Positions 54,440 through 62,242 of a stretch of 64,000 nt of DNA are shown piece after piece. Each line of letters begins with the position of its first letter. Positions within the stretch are counted from its first letter, which is position 1. Source of the DNA: an uncultured Roseateles sp. (GTDB lineage: Bacteria; Pseudomonadota; Gammaproteobacteria; Burkholderiales; Burkholderiaceae_C); contig NZ_OY729424.1 in assembly GCF_963422335.1 (NCBI RefSeq), positions 3,906,001 through 3,970,000 on the forward strand. The letters are read 5' to 3'. A program made the position numbers and the translations under genes. The notes under the pieces are model-generated. The model searched no databases. It was not told the DNA's origin and was given only the letters and a program-made list of their open reading frames with translations.

Positions 54440-55561
54440 TCAGCGGTAGCGCACCAGCCAGGCGAAAGCGCCCAGCGAGAGCAGGAGGTAGATCAGGCTG
54501 GGCGTGGCGGCCACGGCCCAGGGGGTCCAGTTCTGCAGCAGGCCCAGGTGGCCGGCCACATTGTTCATCAGCACAAAGCTGATGCCCAGCATGATGCCGC
54601 CAAACACCTTGAGGCTGATGCCGCCGCCACGCGCATTCAGGTAGGCAAAGGGCAGGGCCAGCGCCACCATCACGATGCAGGCGGCGGGGTAGAGCGCCTT
54701 GCGCCAGAACTGGATCTCATGCTGCTGGGCCGATTGCTCGTGGGCTGACAGATGGCGGGTGTAGCGGTACAGCTCGGCGGTGGACATCACCCAGGCCGGC
54801 AGCACGGCAGCCGCCACCACGCCGGCATTCAGGCTGCTCTGCCACTGCGAGGTGGCCAGCGCGGTGTCGGTGACTCGGGCGTTGTCGGCGCTGGCCAGGC
54901 CCTGGGACGGGAACCAGCGCGTCTCCTTCACATCTGACAAGGTCCACAGGCCGCGGGCATCGACCTTGGCCTGCTTGGCCTCGGTGCGGCTGAGCAGACG
55001 GCCGTCGGCGTCGAACTCAAAGATGCGCACCCCGTCCAACTGACCGTTGGCGCCGGCGCGACCGACGTTGACGGAGTAGTTGCGCTCGCCCTGAGGCGTG
55101 TTGCGGCTGTCCTTCAGCCAGGCGCCGCTGCGCCCCGGAGCGATACCGCCGGAGAAGTCGGCGCGTGTCAGCTCGGCATGCTGGTCGAACAGTGGTGCGA
55201 CATAGTCGCCGACAACAAAAGTGAGCGCCGCAAAGCCCAGCGCCAGCGTCGCCAGCAGGCCCAGCGCCCGCCCCGGCCCGAGGCCGCCGGTGCGCAGAAT
55301 CGTGTACTCGCTGGACTGGGCCAGTCGGGCCAGCGAGAAGATGCTGCCTATCAGCACCGCAATCGGGAACAGCTCGTAGAAATGCCCCGGCAGCTCCAGC
55401 ACCGCCAGATAGGCGGCATGGCCGGCGGTGAAACCCTTGCGGCCGACGCGATCCATCTCATCGACGAAATCGATGAAGAAGAACAACGACAGAAAGGCCA
55501 GCACGACGAACATCACCGAGCCGACGATGTCGCGGTAGAGCAGGCGGCGTACCGTCCTCAT
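54440..55561 (-). CDS. lptG: LPS export ABC transporter permease LptG
   Basis: Inner-membrane subunit that with LptF and LptB extracts lipopolysaccharide and feeds the LptC/A/D bridge. The 373-residue protein has three membrane spans in the first 120 residues (LYRDIVGSVMFVVLAFLSLF and following), a periplasmic beta-jellyroll (about 130-265) and three C-terminal spans. The conserved cytoplasmic ATPase-contact helix is in SSEYTILRTGGLG. The start at 55561 overlaps the lptF stop (ATGA) and matches the family N-terminus; an in-frame Met further upstream lies inside lptF. Confidence 0.94.
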   Translation of the reverse strand: MRTVRRLLYRDIVGSVMFVVLAFLSLFFFIDFVDEMDRVGRKGFTAGHAAYLAVLELPGHFYELFPIAVLIGSIFSLARLAQSSEYTILRTGGLGPGRALGLLATLALGFAALTFVVGDYVAPLFDQHAELTRADFSGGIAPGRSGAWLKDSRNTPQGERNYSVNVGRAGANGQLDGVRIFEFDADGRLLSRTEAKQAKVDARGLWTLSDVKETRWFPSQGLASADNARVTDTALATSQWQSSLNAGVVAAAVLPAWVMSTAELYRYTRHLSAHEQSAQQHEIQFWRKALYPAACIVMVALALPFAYLNARGGGISLKVFGGIMLGISFVLMNNVAGHLGLLQNWTPWAVAATPSLIYLLLSLGAFAWLVRYR

Positions 55562-56670
55562 GCGGGGCTCCCTGTCGGTCGGGCCGGGCGGGAGCGGCGG
55601 CGGCGGACAAACATCGTGCCATGGTCGCGCCACCAGATCAGGCCCAAGGCCAGCACCAGGGCGCTGCCGTGTATCAGCACCAGCGCGCTGGCCATGTCCA
55701 TGCGCCGGCTGGCCACCCAGGCCTGGGACAGATTGATCAGATTGAAATAGACCACGAAGCTGAGCACGGCAAAGAGCAGATTCCAGTTGTTGGCACGGCG
55801 CGGGTTGCTGGCCGACAGGCCTATGCCCAGCAGCACCAGATTCACCCCACCGATGATGATGCCGAGTCGCCAGGTCAGCTCGCCCAGATTGCGTGGCAGC
55901 GGTGCGGCCAGCAGATCGAGCGATGACATTGCCTTGGGCGGCAGTTGCTCGGCCGCGCGCAGGGCCTGCTGATCGGCCAGCACGCGGTAGTTGTCGAAGC
56001 GGGCCAGCGACTTCTCGCCGGTCTTCAACAGGATCTCGTTGCGCTGCCCCTTGTCGAGCACCAGAAAGCGCTCGTCGCCGATCAATTCGATATGACCTTG
56101 ACGCGAGGAGGTCACCGCCTCGGCCTCCGGCGTGGTGGTCAGGATGAAGACATTGCGGCCGGTGCGGCCATCCTCGCTGTCGCGCTCGATGAAGAACACC
56201 CGCGAGCCATCGCGCGAGGTCTGGAACTGGCCCGGCGCCACGCGGGACAGGTCGGAGCGCTTTTCGTAGCGTTCGCGCAGCTGCGCGCTGTTGCGATTGC
56301 CCCAGGGCCAGACCAGCAGCTCCAGCACCACGACCACCAGCAGCACCGGCCAGGCCATGCGCAGCACCGGCCGCACGAAGCGGGCCAGGCCCACGCCGGC
56401 GCTGAACCAGACGGTCATCTCGCTGTCACGGTACATGCGGCCCAGGGCAGCGACCACGGCAATGAACAAGGACAGGCTCAGCATCGTGGGCAGGTGGCCC
56501 AGCGAGGCATAGCCCATCAGCAGGATGACATCCTGAGGCGAAACATTGCCCCCGGCGGCCTGGCCCAGGGTGCGTATCAGCATCATTGTCAGCACGATGG
56601 TGAGTATCACCACCAGGGTCACGCCGAAACTGCGGGCTAGCTCTCGGCGTACTGTGGAATCGAATAACAT
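55558..56670 (-). CDS. lptF: LPS export ABC transporter permease LptF
   Basis: Partner of LptG in LPS extraction from the inner membrane, 370 residues. It starts MLFDSTVRRELARSFGVTLVV and has three N-terminal spans, a periplasmic jellyroll domain (about 125-265; GQFQTSRDGSRVFFIERD) and three C-terminal spans. The segment MTVWFSAGVGLARFV is the ATPase coupling helix. The start at 56670 is 28 bases from the divergent pepA start, the same divergent arrangement as in E. coli; earlier in-frame Mets lie in pepA antisense. Confidence 0.94.
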   Translation of the reverse strand: MLFDSTVRRELARSFGVTLVVILTIVLTMMLIRTLGQAAGGNVSPQDVILLMGYASLGHLPTMLSLSLFIAVVAALGRMYRDSEMTVWFSAGVGLARFVRPVLRMAWPVLLVVVVLELLVWPWGNRNSAQLRERYEKRSDLSRVAPGQFQTSRDGSRVFFIERDSEDGRTGRNVFILTTTPEAEAVTSSRQGHIELIGDERFLVLDKGQRNEILLKTGEKSLARFDNYRVLADQQALRAAEQLPPKAMSSLDLLAAPLPRNLGELTWRLGIIIGGVNLVLLGIGLSASNPRRANNWNLLFAVLSFVVYFNLINLSQAWVASRRMDMASALVLIHGSALVLALGLIWWRDHGTMFVRRRRSRPARPTGSPA

Positions 56671-56698
56671 CGCGGCACTTTTTCTAATTGGCGACATT

Positions 56699-58159
56699 AT
56701 GGACTTCCGTACCCAGGCAAGCACTCCAGAGGCAATCTCGGCTACCGCCGCTGACGCCATGTTGATACTCGTGGCCGGCGAATCGGTGCCCGCCCATCTC
56801 GATGCCAAGCTCGGCGCCTTGCTCAAGGATGCCGTCAAGCAGGGCGACTTCGAATTCAAGGCCGGCCGCGCGCTCTACCTGCATCGCCCCACCGGCGTGA
56901 AGGCCGCCCGGGTGGTGTTTGTGGCTGTCGGCAAGGACACGGCCAAGGCCGTGCGCGCAGGCGTGGCCGCCGGCCTGGCCCAGCTGAAGAACCGTGGCGC
57001 CAAGCACGTCACCCTGGCCCTGTTCGGCTTCAAGGCGCTGGACGAAGCGATCGCCGAGGCTGCCGCGCTGGCCGCGGCCGATGCCAATTACCTCTACACC
57101 CACACCAAGCCCAGCGCCACCCGGAGCCTGGAGCTCGCCAAGCTGAGCTGGCTGTGCGACAAGGAAGAAGTCAAGGCCCTGAAGGCCGGCCTGGCGCGCG
57201 GCCAGGCGATTGCCGCCGGCGTTGAGCTGGCCAAGGAGGCGGCCAACCGCCCCGGCAACTACTGCACCCCGACCTATCTGGCCGAGCAGGTCAAATCCGT
57301 CGGCAGTGGCTACGGCATGAAGGTCGAGGTGCTGGATCGCAAGGCGGTCGAGAAGCTGGGCATGGGCGCCTTCCTGTGCGTCGCCCAGGGCTCGGACGAG
57401 CCGCTGAAATTCATCGTCGCCCACTACAACGGAGCGGCCAAGACGCAAGCGCCGGTGGTGCTGGTGGGCAAGGGCATCACCTTCGACACGGGCGGCATCT
57501 CGCTGAAGCCCGGTGCCGAAATGGACGAGATGAAGTTCGACATGGGTGGCGCAGCAAGCGTGCTGGGCGCCCTGCGCGCCTTGGGCGAAATCAAGCCCAA
57601 GATCAACGTCGTGTTCATCATCGCCGCCTGCGAGAACATGCCCAGCGGCCGTGCCATCAAGCCCGGCGATGTGGTCACCTCGATGTCGGGCCAGACGATA
57701 GAAATCCTCAACACCGATGCCGAAGGCCGCCTGATCCTGTGCGACGCGCTGACCTATGCCGAGCGCTTCAAGCCCGCGGTGGTGGTGGACATCGCGACCT
57801 TGACCGGCGCCTGCGTGATCGCCCTGGGTGGCGTGCGCAGCGGCATGTATGCCTCGGACGACGAATTGGCCGCCGCGCTGGACAAGGCCGGCCAGGACGC
57901 GCTCGACCCCTGCTGGCGCATGCCGCTGGACGAAGAGTACGCCGAAGGCCTGAAGAGCAATTTCGCCGACGTGCCCAATATTGCCGGCCGCGCCGGCGGT
58001 TCGATCACCGCCGCGAAGTTCCTGCAGCGCTTTGCCTCCAAGTACCGCTGGGGCCATCTGGACGTGGCCGGCACGGCCTGGAGCTCGGGTGCCGCAAAGG
58101 GGGCAACCGGTCGCCCGGTGGGCCTGCTGACGCACTTCGTCTTGTCGCAGGTTCGTTGA
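56699..58159 (+). CDS. pepA: Leucyl aminopeptidase PepA
   Basis: Hexameric di-metal aminopeptidase, 486 residues. The N-terminal domain (about 1-170) is variable. The catalytic M17 domain has the Lys/Asp pair in LVGKGITFDTGGISLKP, MKFDMGGAASVLG, the signature NTDAEGRL, VVDIATLTGACVIALG and the C-terminal GGSITAAKFL with HLDVAGTAW. E. coli PepA also acts as a DNA-binding protein in Xer recombination and carAB control; whether this one does is unknown. It diverges from lptF with 28 bases between starts and precedes holC by 34 bases. Confidence 0.96.
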   Translation: MDFRTQASTPEAISATAADAMLILVAGESVPAHLDAKLGALLKDAVKQGDFEFKAGRALYLHRPTGVKAARVVFVAVGKDTAKAVRAGVAAGLAQLKNRGAKHVTLALFGFKALDEAIAEAAALAAADANYLYTHTKPSATRSLELAKLSWLCDKEEVKALKAGLARGQAIAAGVELAKEAANRPGNYCTPTYLAEQVKSVGSGYGMKVEVLDRKAVEKLGMGAFLCVAQGSDEPLKFIVAHYNGAAKTQAPVVLVGKGITFDTGGISLKPGAEMDEMKFDMGGAASVLGALRALGEIKPKINVVFIIAACENMPSGRAIKPGDVVTSMSGQTIEILNTDAEGRLILCDALTYAERFKPAVVVDIATLTGACVIALGGVRSGMYASDDELAAALDKAGQDALDPCWRMPLDEEYAEGLKSNFADVPNIAGRAGGSITAAKFLQRFASKYRWGHLDVAGTAWSSGAAKGATGRPVGLLTHFVLSQVR

Positions 58160-58193
58160 GCGGCTTGTTGTCAAGGGATAGCCGGTACAGGGC

Positions 58194-58631
58194 ATGACCG
58201 AAGTCAGCTTCTATACCGGCGTGCCGGGCCGCCTCGACTATGCCTGCCGGCTGCTGCGCAAGGCGGTGTTGCAGGGTGCCAAGGTCACCGTCTGCGGCCC
58301 CGCGCCTTTGCTGGACCGGCTGGACAAGACCTTGTGGACCTTCGAGGCCACCGAGTTCGTGCCACATCTGCGCTGGAGCCCCGGCAAGGGTCAGGCCTTG
58401 ACGCCGGCCATGCAGGCCACGCCGGTCTGGCTGGTCGAGCAGGCCGATCTGGCACCGCATCATGATGTGCTGCTCAATATGGGCGATGAGCTGGTGCCCG
58501 GCTTCGAGGCTTTTGCCCGCGTGCTGGAGGTGGTGTCCACCGATGCCATGGACGCCAGCGCCGGACGCAGCCGTTTCAAACAGTATCGAAGCCAGGGCTT
58601 GAGCGTGAAACATCACGAGGTCGGTTCATGA
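58194..58631 (+). CDS. holC: DNA polymerase III subunit chi
   Basis: Clamp-loader accessory subunit that links single-strand-binding protein to the polymerase, 145 residues. It begins MTEVSFYTGVPGRLDYACRLL and continues LRKAVLQGAKVTVCGP, then LDKTLWTFEATEFVPH, the usual chi layout. The pepA-holC order is conserved with E. coli, although valS does not follow here. The stop overlaps the next gene's start as ATGA. Confidence 0.93.
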   Translation: MTEVSFYTGVPGRLDYACRLLRKAVLQGAKVTVCGPAPLLDRLDKTLWTFEATEFVPHLRWSPGKGQALTPAMQATPVWLVEQADLAPHHDVLLNMGDELVPGFEAFARVLEVVSTDAMDASAGRSRFKQYRSQGLSVKHHEVGS

Positions 58632-59002
58632 GTTCCGCGTCCACGCCGCCGCGCGCCGTGCCCACGCTGACCGAGGTGCTGGTCGAAGCTGAGCTGGCCC
58701 AGGAACCGGAGCAGGCCCTGCCTGAGCCCGCCGAGCTGTCGGCCGAGGTGGAGCCGCAACCGGTGCCGGTTGCCGAAGATCCGGCCGTGGTCGAGGCGCG
58801 CATCACCCAGCATGTGCTGGTCGATCTGCAACGCCAGGTGGACCTGATGCTGGAGTACCGCTTGCGCGAGGCCTTGTCGCCCGCGCTGGCCCGGGTTTGC
58901 GACATGCTGATACGTGAAGCCCGCAACGAACTGGCCTCCACCCTGCGTGACGTGGTGGCACGCGCAGTGGCCCAGGAACTGGCACGTCAGCGCGCACGCT
59001 AG
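58628..59002 (+). CDS. Small acidic-N-terminus protein of unknown function, 124 aa
   Basis: Not firmly recognised. The protein starts MSSASTPPRAVPTLTEVLVEAELA and has an acidic, Pro/Glu-rich first half (about residues 15-55), then an amphipathic helical half (HVLVDLQRQVDLMLEYRLREAL region through ARNELASTLRDVVARAV). The opening PTLTEV and helical C-terminus recall DUF2486-like proteins of Burkholderiales, but this is a weak likeness by eye. It is translationally coupled to holC through ATGA, so it is expressed with the chi subunit. No membrane span or signal peptide. Confidence 0.75.
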   Translation: MSSASTPPRAVPTLTEVLVEAELAQEPEQALPEPAELSAEVEPQPVPVAEDPAVVEARITQHVLVDLQRQVDLMLEYRLREALSPALARVCDMLIREARNELASTLRDVVARAVAQELARQRAR

Positions 59003-59127
59003 TTCGCGCGTTGAGTGCGGGGCCACAAGCCCAGAGTCGGTTGAACAACGCGGGTCAACACCGGGTTTGTTTCTATGCAAGCAAGTGTTGCCCCCATGGA
59101 TTCCCCATGGAGAACCCCCCTGAATTA

Positions 59128-59140
59128 GGGTATGTTACCC
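59128..59140. promoter_or_regulatory. Palindrome in the promoter region of the amino acid binding protein gene
   Basis: GGGTA / TACCC around TGT (59128-59132, 59136-59140), about 55 bases upstream of the start codon. TATGTT within it (59131-59136) could be the -10, so a repressor bound here would block transcription. No known regulator was assigned. Confidence 0.4.
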
Positions 59141-59194
59141 AGCGTTGAGAATTCAACAGATTTCACTCTCTGCATACAAACCTGGAGGTTATTC

Positions 59195-60337
59195 ATGCAA
59201 GCTAAGTTGAATGTGATCGTTGGTGCTGTCGCTATCGTGCTGAGCGGCACGGCGCTGGCGCAAGACCTGGTGGTCAAGATCGGCCACGTTGGCCCCACCA
59301 GCGGCGCCATCGCCCACCTGGGCAAGGACAACGAACTGGGCGCCCGCATGGCCATTGATGAGCTGAACGCCAAGGGCGTCACCATCGGCGGCAAGAAGGC
59401 CAAGTTCGAACTGCTGGCTGAAGATGATGCTGGCGATCCCAAGCAAGGCACGGCAGCTGCCCAGAAGCTGGTTGACTCCAAGGTCAACGGCGTGATCGGC
59501 CACCTGAACTCGGGCACTTCGATCCCCGCGTCCAAGGTCTATAGCGATGCGGGCATCCCGCAAATCTCGCCCTCGGCCACCAACCCCAAATTCACCCGCA
59601 ACGGCTACAAGACCACGTTCCGCGTGGTGGCTGACGACGTGCATCTGGGCGGTACGCTGGGCAAGTACGCTGTCAAGGAACTGAAGGGCACCTCGATCGC
59701 CGTGATCGATGACCGCACGGCCTACGGCCAGGGCGTTGCCGACGAGTTCGAAAAGGGCGTCAAGGGCGCCGGCGGCAAGGTCGTCGGCCGTGAGTTCACG
59801 AACGACAAGGCCACGGACTTCACCGCCATCCTGACCTCCTTGAAGGCCAAGAAGCCCGATGTGGTCTTCTTCGGCGGCATGGACGCTGTGGCCGGCCCGA
59901 TGCTGCGCCAGATGAAGCAGCTGGGCATCGAAGCCAAGTTCGTTGGCGGCGACGGCATCTGCTCGGGCGAGCTGCCCAAGCTGGCTGCCGGCACCATGGG
60001 TGACGGCCAGGTCGTCTGCGCCGAAGCGGGTGGCGTGGAAGGCGAGTCCAAGAAGTCGATGGACGGCTTCAAGGCCAAGTTCAAGGAAAAGTACAAGGTC
60101 GACGTGCAGATTTACGCACCGTACGTGTATGACGCCGTGAACGTGATGGTGGCTGCCATGGTCAAGGCCGGTTCGGCCGAGCCCGCAAAGTACCTGCCGG
60201 TACTGGCCAAGACCGAAGGTTACAAGGGTGTGACCGGCACCATCGCCTTCGACAACAAGGGCGACATCAAGAACGGCGCGCTGACCCTGTTCACCTACAA
60301 GGGCGGTGCCCGCGACCAGATCGCCGTGGTTCGTTGA
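59195..60337 (+). CDS. Branched-chain amino acid ABC transporter substrate-binding protein
   Basis: Periplasmic type I binding protein of the LivJ/LivK family, 380 residues. The signal peptide is MQAKLNVIVGAVAIVLSGTA with cleavage after ALA. The mature protein starts QDLVVKIGHVGPTSGAIAHLGK and contains the family blocks VNGVIGHLNSGTSIPASKVY, ISPSATNPKFT, FRVVADDVHLGG and GKYDVKTYAPYVYD-like VQIYAPYVYDAVN. GGAGG lies 8 bases before ATG 59195. It is monocistronic with a strong terminator; no permease or ATPase genes adjoin it. The nearest are livMGF at 1-2292, some 57 kb away. Confidence 0.93.
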   Translation: MQAKLNVIVGAVAIVLSGTALAQDLVVKIGHVGPTSGAIAHLGKDNELGARMAIDELNAKGVTIGGKKAKFELLAEDDAGDPKQGTAAAQKLVDSKVNGVIGHLNSGTSIPASKVYSDAGIPQISPSATNPKFTRNGYKTTFRVVADDVHLGGTLGKYAVKELKGTSIAVIDDRTAYGQGVADEFEKGVKGAGGKVVGREFTNDKATDFTAILTSLKAKKPDVVFFGGMDAVAGPMLRQMKQLGIEAKFVGGDGICSGELPKLAAGTMGDGQVVCAEAGGVEGESKKSMDGFKAKFKEKYKVDVQIYAPYVYDAVNVMVAAMVKAGSAEPAKYLPVLAKTEGYKGVTGTIAFDNKGDIKNGALTLFTYKGGARDQIAVVR

Positions 60338-60361
60338 TCACAGCCTAGTCTGCTGAGTCAG

Positions 60362-60389
60362 GCGCCCGCTTCGGCGGGCGCTTTTTTTT
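60362..60389 (+). terminator. Strong rho-independent terminator
   Basis: GCGCCCGC / GCGGGCGC (60362-60369, 60374-60381) with the stable TTCG tetraloop, followed by eight Ts. It ends the amino acid binding protein transcript. Confidence 0.95.
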
Positions 60390-60782
60390 GTCCGCTCTCT
60401 GGGCGCCTCCTCAAGCGGGTGGACCGTCAAACGTGATCAAACGCACGGCGAGACCGGTGCTCGACGGAGGTGGCTTTTGCCAAAGCGCAAAACCCGGCTG
60501 TATCACTGTGAAAAACCGCATGAAACCGCCACCGTACCCCCTCAAAGCGGGGGCTTTCAAGGGGGCTTTTCCTCTGCATGATCGGACACGCAAAAAGCTT
60601 CTGGCAACTGTTTGTTCTTGCTGGAAACAGGCGGTTTGGAGTACAGGGTTGGTAAGGGTTTTCACTAGGTCCAAATCGGGCGCGACCGGAAACCTTCAGG
60701 GGGCGGTGCTTGAGACGGCTAAGCCTCAAAGCGATATTCGGCAGATAAGAGTCATTCGGTGCGCAGCCGAGGGGAAGATCAA
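60390..60782 (+). other. About 390-base leader region before the sugar transferase gene
   Basis: No credible gene was found. The region is less GC-rich than its flanks. CCCCC at 60537-60541 can pair with GGGGG at 60549-60553 or with GGGGG at 60561-60565, two exclusive hairpins. A GG-N10-GC element (GG 60564-60565, GC 60576-60577) is a weak sigma54-type match. The last 200 bases would be an untranslated leader. A ribosome site GGGGAAG precedes the ATG at 60783. One plus-strand frame is open across the region but begins with TTG inside the terminator. Confidence 0.4.
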
Positions 60783-62165
60783 ATGATCAGAGTTTTCAAT
60801 CATTACCTGCACAGGCGAACCCTGTTTCAGATCTTCTTTGATCTCGGCCTGATTGTCTTTGCGGTTGTCGGCATCGTGCTGCTGAAAGCCGACGGCCTTG
60901 CGCGGGCGGTGCCCCTGGCGACGACTCATGGCTTGTCGCTGGCGGCCTGTATGTTCGTGATCAATTCGGCCTCGGGTTTCTACCAGCCCTCTCACAATCG
61001 TTCCCTGAATCAATCGGTGGCACGCGCTGTGCTGGCCTTGCTGCTCGCCATGCCCCTTGCCTATGGTATTTTCAGCTTCCTGCCCAGCACGGTGAATGGC
61101 CAGGATGTGATCAAACTGGCCGCAATGACCTTGGTTGCCGCCGTGTTGGTGCACCGCGTTTATGCGGCCCACGCGTCTTCCAAGTCGCGGGTCAGCTCAC
61201 AAATACTCATCTTCGGTTCGGGCTCCGTTGCCGGTCTGGTGGGCCAGACGCTCAAGAATGCCGATCCGCACGCACAGATCGTCGGCTATTTCCCCGGCCC
61301 CAACGAAGAGCACGCCGAAGTGCCTCGTGCGCAGGTTCTGGATGCCCAACTCTCGTTGATCGACACGGCCAAAAAGCACAATGTCGATGAAATCGTGGTG
61401 GCGCTGTCTGAGCGCCGCGGTGGCAGCATGCCGCTGCGTCAACTGCTGGACTGCAAGATCAATGGCATTCGCGTGGTCGACATTGCTACTTATTTTGAGA
61501 AAACCCTTGGGCAAATCAAAGTCAGTCATGTGAACGCTGGTTGGTTGATTTTTGGCGATGGTTTCAACCAAGGTGTGGCGCGCACGATAGGCAAGCGCAT
61601 ATTCGATATTGGCTGTTCCCTTCTGATGATCGTGCTGGCTGCACCCATCATGCTGGTCACTGCGATTGCGATTCGCCTGGAAAGCCGCGGCCCTGTGCTG
61701 TACCGGCAGGAACGCGTCGGCGCCAATAACAAAACCTTCAACGTCATCAAATTCCGCAGCATGCGCACCGATGCCGAGAAAGATGGCAAGCCGCGCTGGG
61801 CTGCGGCCAATGATGATCGTGTCACCCGGGTCGGCAACTGCATTCGCAAGGTGCGTATTGACGAGTTGCCCCAACTCTTCAATGTGCTGAAGGGCGAAAT
61901 GAGCTTGGTTGGTCCGCGCCCCGAGCGCCCCTATTTCGTGGATGAGCTGACGCGCGAGATCCCGTACTACGCGGTTCGCCACAGCGTCAAACCTGGCGTG
62001 ACCGGCTGGGCCCAGGTGCGCTACCAGTATGGTTCGACCGTGGAAGACTCGATCGAGAAGCTGCAATACGACCTGTACTATGTCAAGAATCACACGCTCT
62101 TTCTCGATCTGGTGATCATGTTCGAAACGGTTGCCGTCGTACTGACCGGCAAAGGGGCACACTGA
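60783..62165 (+). CDS. Undecaprenyl-phosphate sugar transferase, PEP-CTERM/exosortase-associated (EpsB-like, TIGR03013 type)
   Basis: Polyprenyl-phosphate hexose-1-phosphate transferase that starts exopolysaccharide repeat units on the inner membrane, 460 residues. The N-terminus MIRVFNHYLHRRTLFQIFFD is characteristic of the PEP-CTERM-associated group. Four hydrophobic spans to about residue 135, a CoA-binding-like domain (SQILIFGSGSVAGLVGQTL), then the catalytic domain: KRIFDIGCSLLMIVLAAPIML, YRQERVGANNKTFNVIKFRSM, KVRIDELPQLFNVLKGEMS and LVGPRPERP. ATG 60783 with GGGGAAG upstream. It opens an exopolysaccharide/exosortase locus; prsK follows after 66 bases. Confidence 0.9.
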   Translation: MIRVFNHYLHRRTLFQIFFDLGLIVFAVVGIVLLKADGLARAVPLATTHGLSLAACMFVINSASGFYQPSHNRSLNQSVARAVLALLLAMPLAYGIFSFLPSTVNGQDVIKLAAMTLVAAVLVHRVYAAHASSKSRVSSQILIFGSGSVAGLVGQTLKNADPHAQIVGYFPGPNEEHAEVPRAQVLDAQLSLIDTAKKHNVDEIVVALSERRGGSMPLRQLLDCKINGIRVVDIATYFEKTLGQIKVSHVNAGWLIFGDGFNQGVARTIGKRIFDIGCSLLMIVLAAPIMLVTAIAIRLESRGPVLYRQERVGANNKTFNVIKFRSMRTDAEKDGKPRWAAANDDRVTRVGNCIRKVRIDELPQLFNVLKGEMSLVGPRPERPYFVDELTREIPYYAVRHSVKPGVTGWAQVRYQYGSTVEDSIEKLQYDLYYVKNHTLFLDLVIMFETVAVVLTGKGAH

Positions 62166-62175
62166 AGTCCTTGAG

Positions 62176-62192
62176 TGCCGCGGGATGCGGCA
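62176..62192 (+). other. Intergenic hairpin before prsK
   Basis: TGCCGC / GCGGCA (62176-62181, 62187-62192) around GGGAT. No T run follows, so it may shape the message between the transferase and kinase genes rather than terminate it. Confidence 0.4.
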
Positions 62193-62209
62193 TTGAATTG
62201 AGGATTTAC

Positions 62210-62242
62210 ATGAGTCTGCTTCGTCTGCAGTATGGAAACTAG
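62210..62242 (+). CDS. Ten-residue leader ORF overlapping the prsK start (tentative)
   Basis: ATG at 62210 has GAGG about 7 bases upstream and encodes MSLLRLQYGN before a TAG at 62240-62242, which overlaps the prsK start (62232) by 11 bases. The prsK ATG itself has a poorer ribosome site, so this small frame could load ribosomes for it. It may equally be meaningless or mark a base error in the 5' end of prsK. Confidence 0.3.
   Translation: MSLLRLQYGN

Noticed and set aside
60600..60625. Second sigma54-like match (TGGCA ... TTGCT)
   Set aside because: The distance between the GG and GC elements is 15 bases rather than 10, so it cannot be a -24/-12 promoter.
60388..60786. 132-codon plus-strand frame before the sugar transferase
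   Set aside because: It starts with TTG inside the terminator T run, has no ribosome site, no motif and unlike codon use. Its overlap with the next start (ATGA) is probably chance.
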